Of a DNA stretch of 64,000 nucleotides, positions 53,380 through 64,000 are shown piece after piece. The position numbers were made by a program, and so were the translations under genes. Where the stretch lies: contig JALMLS010000488.1 of the NCBI GenBank assembly GCA_038496445.1, positions 186,001 to 250,000 of the forward strand. The letters run 5' to 3'. Numbering within the stretch: position 1 is the first letter of the stretch; each line of letters starts with the position of its first letter. Source of the stretch: Trichosphaerium sp. ATCC 40318. Taxonomy: Eukaryota; Discosea; Flabellinia; Trichosidae. The notes beneath the pieces were generated by a model, which had not been told where the DNA came from, did not search any database, and saw only the letters and a program-made list of their open reading frames with translations.

Positions 53380-54971
53380 TCGAACAAATACAGTCATTTA
53401 CCTCGGTTACAAACCTCCTATTAAATTTGAGTTTGGTACGTACCAACACAATCGACATGTTCATTCTGACGGGCTATTATTACGCTAGCTTAATGATGCA
53501 GCGTTCTCACTTACATAAAGTGTTTTAGTTGTAACTCGCTAAATACGCTGTCACTTGAGGCCTGTATGCTCATTTCAGACTTAGACGGTACTATTGTACA
53601 CTTTCCAGACCCAGCTACACGTACAAAAGCAGGGTTAGCTTCTAAAAGCCTTAAAACCGTGATACAAGCACGTTGTACATCGTTTTGACTAGTGTAATAT
53701 TAGTACAGGCAGAACGACACTTGGAATCTATTTTAGATAACGACGGTAGCGCGTCAAAGTGCTTGGTACTACCAGATTCGACCCTAGGTTTATATTTGTT
53801 TCATCGAGAATAAAATGATTAACAGAGCATAGGACATGGTCTGGTATCGCTAAAGACGCTTGATTTAATGGCAGACATTCGGAAAAAAGGAATAAAACTC
53901 ACATTAATCACAGGAGGCCGTAAATCAACTTTGATCAAGAGGTAACGCCCCGCTCTTGCGTCTTGTATTCATTTTAATAACACTTGAGCATTTTAGATTA
54001 CCTTTCTTGCCAGTAGCAGGTTCGTTTGTTATTTTCTGATTTCGCTTCTTTGTTTTTTAATGTTTGTAGACATTCTCTGCTGTGAAACAGGTGGTAGGAT
54101 ATACCACCGTATTGCAGAGGTTCCTGGTGATGCTACAGACTTTGAAAAGTACTATAAAGAAGATTTGGAATGGAGTAAAAAATTTGAGCATTTGACAGGT
54201 GATTTGAATGCCAAAGCGGAACCAAAAGATAGAGTTGGAGAGCTCTGGGACATCTTCAGATCACTTTCTAGCAACGGTATAATAGGAATAATTAAGGACT
54301 GTTTTTTTTTAACCCACGTGACTAGGATTATATGTAGATACAAGAAGTTATTGGGCTTGTATCAGAGTTGACTTGGCAAAAACTAAAAATGATAAAACAA
54401 AAGAACAAAATGAAAAAATAATCTATGACATACTTGATAAGTACCCTAATTTATCATCTGCACAGAATTTAGGTAAATATGATATTTTCCCTTCTGTAAC
54501 GGGTAAGGGTAATGCAGTAAAATATATACTCGAGAAGTATGGTATTAAAAAAGAAAACGCATTTGCAATGTTTGACGATGATAATGACTTACCAATGACT
54601 CAACACGTGCGTAACTGAATTTCAAAATTATTATACCTATCAGTAAATGAGCATCATGCATCTATAAAAAGTACAATCACAGCCTAAACTAACAATATCA
54701 CTAAGTGTTTCAGGTTTTTTTTTCATTTCGAAAAAGTGACATTGTTGGCATGTGTTTGTACTTCTTTACTGACCAGTGCCGTTCTTTTTTTGGTACTATG
54801 TATACTTATTCTAGGTATTAGGTATCACAATGTTTTGTAGTAGGTATGTATAGCGAAAGTGTAAAAGAGGCAGTTAGAAATAACAGTGATTGGTATGTTG
54901 CAAAAAAAAAAGAATGCTTTGCTGCTGAAGAAGTATTACAAAAAGTGATTGACACTATTTCTGATAAATAA
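53380..54971 (+). CDS. HAD-superfamily phosphatase, class IIB (Cof-like)
   Basis: The first exon (about 53,380-53,437) gives YLGYKPPIKFEF, which splices to DLDGTIVHFPDP (motif I, nucleophile Asp) near 53,580. Then LVSLKTLDLMADIRKKGIKL + TLITGG (motif II) and LLCCETGG-type cap entry (DILCCETGGRIYHRI) at 54,066. Cap: FEKYYKEDLEWSKKFEHL, then RVDLAKTKNDKTKEQ. Motif III Lys in SVTGKGNAVKYILEKYGI and motif IV FAMFDDDNDLPM (54,566). It ends with SESVKEAVRNNSDWYVAKKK to TAA 54969-54971. All four HAD motifs are intact, so an active Mg-dependent phosphatase is expected; the substrate (sugar phosphate or similar) cannot be told. The initiator codon is not resolved. Confidence 0.8.
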
Positions 54972-55108
54972 AAACGTGAATTACCAGTTAAAATATGCGA
55001 ATAGTATAGTACCAATTTTGCATTTATTTGAAGACCATTGATGAAACAAAAAGAGTTGAAGACGTTTCGTCAAACAGTTATTTTGAAAAAAAAAATAAAA
55101 AAACCAAA

Positions 55109-56297
55109 TCAAAATGGCATCCACTCCCCTTCATTCCCTTTACTATCTTTATCATCACTAGCACTCCTAAAAAAATATACGTATTAGATGCATAGTAATA
55201 GACAAAGGGGGTTTTCGTTAACGGGGTTAAGTAACTTACTGAAAACTTGTCCAATCTGCTGCGTCAACATCAGCAGAGTTTACTGTTGTATCGAAATTTT
55301 CAAAAGGATTAATTAAAGTCTTTGCTGCTGGATTACTTGTAGCAGGTGGACCTCCTGATCGCGCTGATGTCACGTGAGGAATAGAAGGCGGTGGTGAAAT
55401 TTTAGGTGGGCTATTAGTAGATGATGGTGGAGGTGCTATCATCCCAGGTTTTAATAAAGGTTGAGGTTCATCATTTTTTTTAATCGCTTTTTTCTTAGAT
55501 GTTTTGATACCCTTTAAAAAAAGACATGTCAGCAAAATACTATACCCAATCTATGATACAAACCACCCATTTAGAGCCTAGAAAAAGGGAGAAGGCTTTT
55601 TGAAAGAATTTTTTTTGTCTGGAGAACAGAAAACGTGCCTTGAAATTAATGTGAATTTTTTCGCCTTCTGGAATTTGTAAGTTTAGGTCTCCAAGGTTTT
55701 CAAATGTCTTTCTTGCTTCTTCTTTGTTTACAAGGTATTTTCTGTGATCATCTAGCGTAGCTTTAAAGTCGTATGCCTGAAATTAATAACGTCAGTTAGT
55801 TGTAGTGGTTCTTTCGCGTGCCGTTGGTTTTAGTGAGAATCCTAAGCCTATGAACGCGCGTCGGCCACTTGCTAGATGGCGTTAGTTGGGTTTTATTTGA
55901 AAACGTAGATTTTAGCTAAGCGTTACCTGGGTCTTCTATTGTGAGTACGAAGAAGCGGCTGGAATCAATCGCAGCTTCAACCGAGTGTTCATTTACTTTA
56001 CATTCCGCAAAGAGTTTGTCTACGCATCAGTGAGCGTAGGGAATACATACGAGTGGAGTTTTTACCGCTTTTTGCTTCAAGCAGCCGAATATAGGCTACG
56101 TCTTCTCTTTCTACGATCCTACACCTCCCAGTCCATAGGAAGGCTGCTATATTCCAGTCCGCGGCCTTATGACCGAGTGCTGATTTACGTGGTGGTATAT
56201 TATAAACAAAACACTCGTCTAAATCCGTTAGAGGATATGTAGCATTTAAATGGAACAAACCTAATTCGCAAAGCTGCCTTTCGATAACATCTTCCAT
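55109..56297 (-). CDS. NECAP, AP-2-associated endocytic adaptor
   Basis: ATG 56297. The NECAP PH-like (PHear) domain is clear: VYNIPPRKSALGHKAADWNI, LWTGRCRIVEREDVAYIRLL, then SDKLFAECKVNEHSVEAAID, SSRFFVLTIEDP, SGRRAFIGLGFSLKPT joined to AYDFKATLDDHRKYL. The next exons give LQIPEGEKIHINFK and a Pro-rich linker with NPFENF and DWTSF. A last exon, reached by the GTAAGT donor after WTSFQ, adds an acidic tail ending EWMPF at TGA 55109-55111. NECAP1 also ends in a WxxF motif that binds the AP-2 alpha ear, so the spliced end fits. One intron (55,777-55,821) uses a GC donor (see findings). Works in clathrin-mediated endocytosis. Confidence 0.9.
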
Positions 56298-56494
56298 ACT
56301 TTACAGTATTTAGCTACTCTTTCGCGTTATTACAGTGTTACTAGTTAAATTATTGCTTACTCTTTCAGTTTTGTATTCTAGTGAAATGATTGACTTTTTT
56401 TTTTCACGTTTTACAGAACAAAACGTCGCGACCTGTTTATGAAAATCTTGGAAATTTTTTTTTATGTAACAACTTTTTTGTTTACAAAATACTG

Positions 56495-58818
56495 TCATAT
56501 CCATTTATAGTCTTTGATTATCATGACCATACCCCAAAAAGCAACGACAAGCTATAATAAAAAAGGTTAAAAGTCATTTGAAAATGGAATAGTTTGCTGT
56601 TTAGGTAATAGTTGACTTGTACTTACGGCAATGACAGATCCACTTGCCCATGATGCGCTTCTCAAAGGTTGCATTTCAATATAAAATCCTATGGTATGTA
56701 CTACCCTTGTAATTGAATATGATATGATGAGAACCTACAAAGAGAGTAGAATGTTAGAAACTTATTTCATATTTTTTTTATGTGCTTACGCATAACGCAA
56801 TAGAATCTTTATCACCCCAAAAAGCTAGAACAGATGCAAATAAAAATATAATAAAGCTTTCAATATCATTGCGTTCAATATTACGAACTTTCTGAATTGC
56901 AGGTGTTTCTTCCATACTGTGAATAAAAATTGGTTAGTTATAATCCAAGAAAAAAAGAAGAAAAAAAAAAGAGTTTGTTGTAATGCTTCTTACACATCTA
57001 GTGCTCCTTTCGCGTATCCGTTGATGCGCATGAGTACATCATTTACAACAATGAACTTTAAAATTAAGAAAAACCAGCACCAAGCATATGTAGCTGCTAC
57101 AACACTTGCACTAGAAGCCAGAATAGCTCCCCAAAAAACAAACGAAAGCTACAATTTTTTTTAGTTATGACAAGTAAAAAACAATGAAGCTCTGCGTACC
57201 TCAACAGCTTCGCTTGCCCATGATACAAATACAGCGTACTGATGAAATTTTATACCAAGTAGTGTATATACAATACGGAAAGTAGTGAACAAGGCAATGT
57301 AAATAGCTGCAGCCCAGCTTGTTTTGTTTCCATCTAGATCACTTAGTATTATTCACAACAAAAAGGAGAGATCAAGTGACACTCTGTTGTTCTTCGTACT
57401 TATACTCCATATTGTGCAACCGATAAAGAAAGGTAACATTGAAGCTTAAGGGTTAAGGTAAGTAGTCTTCTTGATTAACAACTTTAATATGGTACCTATA
57501 TGATTACGGTGAAGCAGTTGCCATCTTTCAAGACGCTCCTCAGCTTCTTTCTCAAATAATCCCTAATAGAAACACTAAGCGACTATTTTTGATGGCGGCA
57601 GTACCTCTTCATTTGTTGGCTGTGGTGTTGATGCATCCAAAGGAACTTGTTCCTCATCATCCTCTGGAGGTAGAACAACCTTTGGTGGACCTTTAAGAAC
57701 CTTTTTGCCATCTTCGGGAGCTGCCTATTGCAGAACTTAGTATTAGGCTCGAAGCACAAGTTTGTTGTTAAGTACAGGTTTTGAGGCGCGTCCACGAGAG
57801 ATGCCAGTAGCGACTGAAGTAGCTATGAGAACACCAATCAAGACTACTGTTGCTATTGCCCATGACTCTCTAAAAGTACGGAACTCATCATTTTTAATCA
57901 GAAAAGCTTCTACTAATCCCCATACTGCCAAGACTAGCTAACAATAAAACGTCAAATGCGCAAGCAACAAAAAAAAAAGGACTACTAATGTTGTTTTTAT
58001 AAAACCACCATACCGTTGCAAGCACGCTCACAGCCCAGGAGATAGACCTATACGGCTGCTTAGCAAATGCATAGCAAGCCGTATATATGGTTCTAGCTAC
58101 AGTATAAAGCACGAAGAGCACAACCTAGAGTTCACTTAATAACCGAAAAACCATAAATAAAAATCAGTAATTTCACGCACTCCAGCGTCTCTGTCACGTT
58201 CTTGGCGTTGTTTGGCGCTTAACAAGAAAATAAAGGAAGCCATAAAGAAGGGCAAATAGCTCTCAACATCATTTCGTGCTATATTAGAAGCACGTTGCGC
58301 AGTAGTCATTTTTGTTTTCCCAGCAATTAGAGCTTGAGTCTAAATTGATAGGTGAGCACGTGGACAAAAATCAAGAAGAAAACTAGAGTTTAGCAGCGCA
58401 AGAAAATGTGACAATGAGTTTGTAAGATTATTGTGGTTACAGCCTCGTTGGCTGTTAAGCGAAAATCGCGAAAATATGAGACACAAGAGAAGACAGTGTT
58501 GAGTTGTTCTACGCGTGTTTAAAATCGCGTGTCAAAAAAAAGTGGCAGGAAAATTTTTTTTTGCTCAGTTTCAGCAATACAACAAACTACTGTGCTTTTG
58601 AGCTGTTTGGAATGTATTGTGGTGATTATTAGCGATGTTGGGCGTACTTGGGCGTTTGCATCTCCAGACTCTGTATCACCATCACTTGTCGCTTGTTGAT
58701 GGTATTGCGCATGTTTTACCTTTGAAATAACTTCCAGAATCAAAACAGCTATCATGTTAATCAATAGTACGATAACGCACATGGCGAATATCTCCACACC
58801 ATCAGAGAGTATTTCCAT
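56495..58818 (-). CDS. Triple-MAPEG fusion protein (three MGST/mPGES-1-type modules)
   Basis: About 12 exons, roughly 470 aa, from ATG 58818 (MEILSDGVEIFAMCVIVLL) to TGA 56495-56497. Three complete four-span MAPEG modules are joined in frame. Module A: TM1 in exon 1, NIARNDVESYLPFF, VLYTVARTIYTACYAFAKQP + YRSISWAVSV. Module B: TM1 SWAIATVVLIGVLIATSVA, a Pro/Glu-rich loop, RWQLLHRNHI + ASMLPFFIG, LFTTFRIVYTLLGIKF + HQYAVFVSWA. Module C: TM1 CWFFLILKFIVVNDVLM, VRNIERNDIESFIIFLF, SYSITRVVHTIGFY + MQPLRSASWA. MAPEG proteins (MGST1, mPGES-1, LTC4 synthase, FLAP) are about 150-aa trimers in the ER membrane that use glutathione. Modules A and C keep the R-N-D-x-E and P-x-RS motifs; module B has lost the Glu and the Arg-Ser. 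The A-B and B-C joins use good donors and keep frame. Confidence 0.85.
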
Positions 58819-59469
58819 GTCTGTAGAGTATGTAGCAATGATACAAACAGACTTAAACTAAAAAAAAAGTTAAGTAAACTCTTCAAATAGTCCGCGGTAA
58901 AACTAATTAACCAAGTGGCCATGTCACTAATTACATTAGCACAAAACACAACATACATCCGGTAGAGACCTTAAAACGTGGGACGAGATGCAGAGGTTTC
59001 GTAGCAGATGTCCAAATCGCAGGTAAAATCCTATGGATACTGGTCATTTGCACGAAATTTACGGAAGTAAAAATCCACCTACTGTGTACAGTGAGCGTAT
59101 ACAACCTTCGCTTGGTTACGAAGTCATATCTACCGATCTCATCAAGTGTTTATTGGAATATATGTGAACAATCTCACTGGGACCAGGAACTATGGAAACT
59201 GTGAACAAACAGATGTTACGTTTTTGGATCGATAGTGTATCCGCCACAAAATGTTAAAGGCTGCATTTCCTGTTCAAATTCTAAGGCCTGAAGAACAAGG
59301 TCTTTCTTCCGAAACATTCCTTTTTTGGTTCACTCAAGGTCATTAACTTTGTTGACCTACATAAAGCCTACAAAGAAACATTAATTGTCTGCGGCTGAAC
59401 TCTGGTCGTATTTGCGTGTCTGTACAATGAATATAACTTTCGTGGCTAAATGTACTACAAGTATACTTG

Positions 59470-61139
59470 TACAGTGTTTGCTCTTACGTAATTATAGTGC
59501 TACTGTGCTTTATAGTACTTCTAACAATATGTGGCCGTTATGCCACTCTCATCTTGGGCATCGGTTATCTCCTTACTCAAAAACCGCTTAAATTGCGTTA
59601 TTTTCCGAATAGAATGATTTTGGTTGTTTTGTTTATTGTAGCGACGTTTATGCTGTCTACATCGATCACATCTTCTCCACAGCGCACCCTTACGCGTGTA
59701 CGTAGAAGAATTACCTTAAGTAGTTTTTAAAGATGACATTTGCTGCAGAAACACAAACCACGTACTCCAAACACGCTCAGTGTTGTTGTGGCGTATCAGG
59801 GACATGATAAAAATTCTGATACCATTTCACGCTTTCAGTTGTTTATAAATATGCTCGCTTACCATTCAAATGAGCGTGGAGCAACGTATGATGAAGTTAA
59901 TATCCTTTTTGAAATTATTTACCTTGCGTTTAGTGTAGAATTAATTGTAGTGGACTGGACGCCACGAACAGAATCTAAGACTCTAGTAGAATCACTGACG
60001 CTTCCTAAATCTTTGCGGAGCGCGAATTTCATTACTGTTCCAGCGTCAGTCTACACTAAGGCTGTTGACAATAAGAACTTGAGAGAATACGTAGCAAAGA
60101 ACATTGGTGCTAGACGCGCAACTGTACGATAGAAAACAAACTTTTTGGTTGTTTTCCGACAAACTGTTAAAATAAGTGATAGGGTGACTGGATTTTATTC
60201 ACTAATCCAAGCAATGTATGGTCAGCAGTTACTTGGGATCAATTGGCAAATCTTAAGAGGTAAGGTTACAGTAGGATTATGTTATTCTCGCTTTTTGTTG
60301 ATCTTTTTTGTTGAACTTTTTTTTCTCTTCTTTGTATAACATGCTCTTTAGCTTGAAAAAGGATGAAGTTTATCTGATGCGTCCTACTGAAGTTATTACA
60401 GATTCAACCCTCTTTACAAAAGATGTTTCTGGCGTAGAAACATTTTTGAGTAAGAATGTTGATAATCCAAAAATGGCAAGATTGCAACGCTCAGAGTTTT
60501 TTTCAAAAACTTGGTTGTCCTTCAAGTTTCTCGTTTACCGAGCAGTCTTTGATTATTATTTTACTGCACACCTACCATATTATCGGCCAAGCAGTGATTT
60601 TATGCTTGTACATCACAACGTATGACGCTTTTTAGTTTTTTATTTTGAGATTGCTTTTTTAACATTTGTACTTTGCAGGCGTTTTTTGAGCTCCGTGGTT
60701 TCGATGAAGAGTTACATGGGCCTTATACACAATGGAATACTGTATTTATATGCAAGGCAATGGCTTTTGGACTAAAGCAGGTGTGTCAAATACCTAACAA
60801 CTTTATATTTTCGCTATGTTCTGTAAACTGTTATGTGATTGGTAATGGTTTCTAGGTTATATGGAATACTCCTAATAGAATGTATCACATTGATGGAGAA
60901 CCACTCACAAAGCAGTCACCAGATTGTACGCCAATTAGATAGATAGAAACATCAGATCTGTCAATGCCTTACATCATTTTCTTTTAATATTTGTTGTAGC
61001 CTCTGTTAGAAATCGTTTGTGTAGTAAAATGCTGGGCAACCGTGATCCGTTTATTAAAAAAACTGAGAGCGAGTGGGGTTTACCATACAGTTCCTTTACA
61101 AACGTAAAATTTGAAAACGGTGTAAAAGTACCTGCATAA
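59470..61139 (+). CDS. Membrane-anchored GT-A-type glycosyltransferase, altered DxD position
   Basis: The first visible exon has two membrane spans (VIIVLLCFIVLLTICG; MILVVLFIVATFMLSTSI), but its ATG is not found; an upstream exon between 59,030 and 59,460 is likely. After a GTACGT...CAG intron (about 59,700-59,750) comes LSVVVAYQGHDKNSDTISRF, VELIVVDWTP, VYTKAVDNKNLREYVAKNIG + ARRAT, then (next exon) GDWILFTNPSNVW, the strand where GT-A enzymes carry DxD (usually TN-x-D). Later LKKDEVYLMRPTEV, SDFMLVHHNAFFELRGFDEE, IWNTPNRMYHIDG and a C-terminal TESEWGLPYSSF to TAA 61137-61139. The fold and acceptor motifs match; the metal-binding Asp is replaced by Ser/Asn. Confidence 0.75.
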
Positions 61140-61349
61140 TGAGATTGCTAACATTGAAAAAAAATATGAAAAAAAAAAACCTGTAAATAAAAATCCGTCA
61201 CGAACTCCTCGTTTTTGTGTATGCAAACATTCTTTGTTATGTAGCTTTCGGACATCTATTATCAGAATGCGCTCACTTAATTATCGCGCGTTTAAGCAGT
61301 AATCGGTTTTTGTTTTAAACAGTTTTTAGAATATCACAAAGGCTGTACA

Positions 61350-64000
61350 ATGACCCATTTAGCTTTACAAGTTAAAGGGAGAGGGATAGTGATCCCTGTG
61401 CAATCTGTGAGTCCGAGAGGAACAGTTAGTTAATTGTGTGGCTGACAATTGCATTAGGTTACTTCAAACGTTGTTATCAATGGGTTTTTGGCGGAAACAA
61501 CGCTAGATATGGTGTTTTTTAACGACCATAATGAAGATTTTGAAGGAGAGCTTGTGGTACCCTTAAACGAAGGTAAACACGGTTTTGTGGTGTTTATGAA
61601 ATAAACTTTTTAACTTTCGTAGGTGCCACTGTTTGTGGTTACGCATGCGATGTAAAAGGCGTTATGGTAGAAGGGGTACGTGAACCGCTTTTAGGCGCAT
61701 TCAACAAAAATAAGACCAAGAACTCTAACACAGCACTAGGTTGTTGTAGAAAAGGAAAAATCGCGTGTGGCGTTCGAAACAGAACGTAGAGAAAAAAAAT
61801 CTGCACCATCAATTATAGAACAAGTCGTTGGCAACGTTTATCGCACTCGCGTGTATCCTATACCCAAAAAAGTGCGTCAATAGCTTTTCTTGACAAGCAA
61901 TAATCCTTGAAACTTAATAACTCTCTAGGGTACTAGAAGACTCATTATAAAGTACTTTGAGAACGTCAAGGTTACCAAAGGTACACAAACCGTTAAAACG
62001 ATTGAAAACTTTTTTTTTTCATATTGTTTCTGACTTCCTGTTTTAGCCCCTACAAGTATCAATAAAGGCGCTGGATTATGTGGAACTTATTCTTCTGAGA
62101 TAAAGTTTGAACAAAAGAAGGCTATTGCTAGCTATCGCGCTACAGTATCCGTACGTAACATAGATTTTTTTAATTTCTTATTAAACATTGATCCTAATAA
62201 AAGTCTTACATAGGTGTTTGCTTCTCAAGATGAGCACTTGAATCATAAAATTAGCAACGCAAAGGGAGTATATAGTGGTATGACACTTCGGAATGATAAG
62301 GTACAATAGTATGATAGGGTGTCGTAAAGTCTTATTCTGTTTACTAGAAAGAAACAGGAAAGTTTGAAGCTGAAGTCACAAACGTTTCACCTAAAGTCCA
62401 TGGATTCACGGTTGCCATTTTTTCAAAAGCTATGGTTGTAGCGTCTAAATTTAAGAAAGACAGATTATGGCACTTTGGTATTGCTGATATAATTCCTGTT
62501 GTCTCACAGTACGCGTATATTTTCTCAGAACTTGTTTTACTTTTTTTTTTTGTGGTCAAAGTTTATTTCTTACACACGTGCTAGAAAAAATTCTTTGCCT
62601 GCAAGATGTAACATTGGTTTACTGTGGGATGCATCTTTTAGCCAAGATAATTCTACGAACATTACGAAATATACAAATGTAATCAGAACTATTTTTTCAA
62701 ATAGTTCTTTTCGTAGTTGCACAGTAGATGTTTATCTATTCCGAAATGAAATGGATACAACTGTTAGAACTTTCCAAGTATCTTCAGGATCATCTTCAAT
62801 CATAACATACCTAAGAGACGTGTTCTATGATGGAGGTATGTTAAAACTCGATCATCAATTGTCAAGCTAACATTTTATGGATTTTTTAATTTTTTTTATT
62901 GTTTTAACTGAACTGTTTTGTAGGTACCGATTTTGGCGCATTATCTGCTTTGCGTAGTAGAAAGGAAATGGGATCTCAGGGAACTGGTGATTATTCTTTT
63001 TACCTAATGTTTACGAACGGCATAAATTCTTTATCTAAAGAACCCTTAAAACGTGTTCAATGTCCTCTTCACATTATAAGTTGTGAGCCAAAAGCTGACT
63101 TTGATAATCTCAAAAAATGGGCAAAGCAAAGTGGCGGTTCATACACAAACTTACAAGTATGTCATTCTGTTCAAATAACAAGGTCATCTTTGTTTATTTC
63201 TTTTTAGAAGGAGAATCAATCTGCAATACCTGGAAAGCTTACAGCAGTGCCTCAGACTTCTTTTATGTATGCAGAGTACAATGAAAAGCATATTGATCCT
63301 AAAGAACTATGCCCAAAGTACGCAAACTATATTTTTTTTTTGAGTTTCGCAAGTGTGCTTCTTAACGGTTTTGTTAGTGTTGTAACTAAACTTGATAATT
63401 CTGGTGTGTTTATACTTGCAGGTAGAACTAAAACAACAACAGCTAAGAGCATAGATATTACACTAGGTACGGAAAAACGTGTTCCAAAACATAGTTACTA
63501 ACTCTGATTTTTTTGTAGTTTTTGGTACTGGTACAACAGTTACGTGCACTAGAAAGCATAAAGTAAATCTGACAGCGGAGCCAAATGCTACTTGTGATAA
63601 ACTTGTGGGAACGCTTTGGGCAAAGAAGAAGATAGATGCTCTTCAAGAGCTTGATGAAGCTGAACAAAAGGAGCACATTGAAACGTTTGCTTCTCTTGGT
63701 AGAGCATATGGAGTTATCTCAAAACATACATCGCTTATCGTGCTCGAAAACTTCGATCAGTATGTTAAGTATGACATTGAACCTCCAGAGGCGATGACAG
63801 GTACAACCATTCTCAAAAAACAAAACATCTTTTGCTTGTTGTTTTTTCTACAAATGTTTTTTTCTTTTATTAACTCTTGACTGTAGAGTGGCATGCAAGG
63901 TATATGGAAATTGCTAAGGAGAAAAAGAAGAAACAAAAAGGCATAGAGGAGCGTAAGATACAATATGTCCTTCAAATGTGGAACAGAAGGATAGGTACAC
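61350..64000 (+). CDS. VIT-VWA domain protein (runs past window end)
   Basis: ATG 61350 ([20 protein letters not shown]). The VIT domain spans several exons: [95 protein letters not shown]. The VWA domain has [12 protein letters not shown] at about 62,610-62,660, where DxSxS reads D-A-S-F-S, then [19 protein letters not shown] and [13 protein letters not shown]-terminal to VWA is the bacterial-type signature [20 protein letters not shown] + [11 protein letters not shown] at about 63,690-63,790. This layout is known from bacterial and some eukaryotic VIT/VWA proteins of unclear function. At least ten exons; the 3' end is outside the window. Confidence 0.85.

Noticed and set aside
58761-58958. 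Extra hydrophobic exon upstream of the triple-MAPEG start
   Set aside because: It has no ATG-supported continuity and overlaps exon 1 in another frame; TM1 of module A is already supplied by exon 1.
59033-59292. Possible small gene (MDTGHLHEIYGSK...) upstream of the glycosyltransferase
   Set aside because: A frame can be joined by a plausible intron, but no homology or clear end supports it; it may instead be the 5' part of the glycosyltransferase gene.
1-64000. tRNA, rRNA or snRNA genes
   Set aside because: I looked for box-B-like and cloverleaf patterns and found none convincing; a covariance-model scan would be needed to exclude them.

Overview
The window is from a eukaryotic nuclear genome, most likely a free-living unicellular protist. 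It is AT-rich and gene-dense. Almost every gene is cut into small exons by introns of about 40-70 nt that begin GTACG/GTAAG and end TAG or CAG. Conserved genes are purely eukaryotic (Ykt6, NECAP, Bub2-type TBC, HCNGP/SAP30BP, an LSm protein, a DH-PH RhoGEF), and there is a Ty3/gypsy retrotransposon. I cannot fix the lineage from sequence alone; an amoebozoan or another unikont-like protist would fit. I assembled gene models by eye from open frames plus splice sites, so outer limits are firmer than individual exon edges.

Layout. 0-17 kb is a housekeeping block: a nuclear-looking protein with two tandem repeats, a Bub2-like Rab/Ran-GAP, an unknown protein with a SAP-like stretch, Ykt6, an LRR-like protein, a stand-alone SH2 domain, an HCNGP-domain splicing/co-repressor protein, an unknown protein, an LSm10-like protein and a DH-PH RhoGEF. 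17.7-37.7 kb is a multigene family: four related type I membrane proteins (three on the minus strand, one inverted on the plus strand). Each has a signal peptide, a jelly-roll-like N-terminus, a VWA domain with a DxSxS MIDAS motif, Cys-rich modules, a Thr/Pro stalk, one membrane span and a tail carrying repeated Y-x-x-[VI]-P motifs. A small secreted protein, a PLD-like protein without its catalytic His and Lys, an F-box-like protein and a signal-peptide protein lie between the copies. 39-41 kb has an I-PpoI-type His-Me finger gene carrying a 905-bp terminal-inverted-repeat element inside its coding region. 40,986-47,965 is a Ty3/gypsy element with identical 151-bp LTRs, a leader made of twelve consecutive hairpins, and a frameshift between RT and RNase H. 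48-64 kb returns to single genes: a second LRR-like protein, a mitochondrial-type membrane protein, a secreted barrel-like protein, a HAD phosphatase, NECAP, a protein with three fused MAPEG modules, a glycosyltransferase, and a VIT/VWA protein that runs off the end.

Most interesting: (1) a single gene at 56,495-58,818 encodes three complete MAPEG (MGST/mPGES-1-type) modules in tandem. MAPEG proteins act as trimers, so this looks like a covalent trimer, and its middle module has lost the family's active-site residues. (2) The retrotransposon leader is a string of twelve short hairpins that fall into families with shared stems and changing loops, including three UACG-tetraloop copies with a covarying pair. 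(3) The VWA receptor family has nearly identical VWA cores but diverged ends. Its tail motifs could be read by AP-2, whose partner NECAP is also encoded in this window, or by an SH2 protein. (4) The TIR element in the His-Me gene may be either an insertion or a transposon-derived intron. (5) CACGTG palindromes are strongly over-represented.
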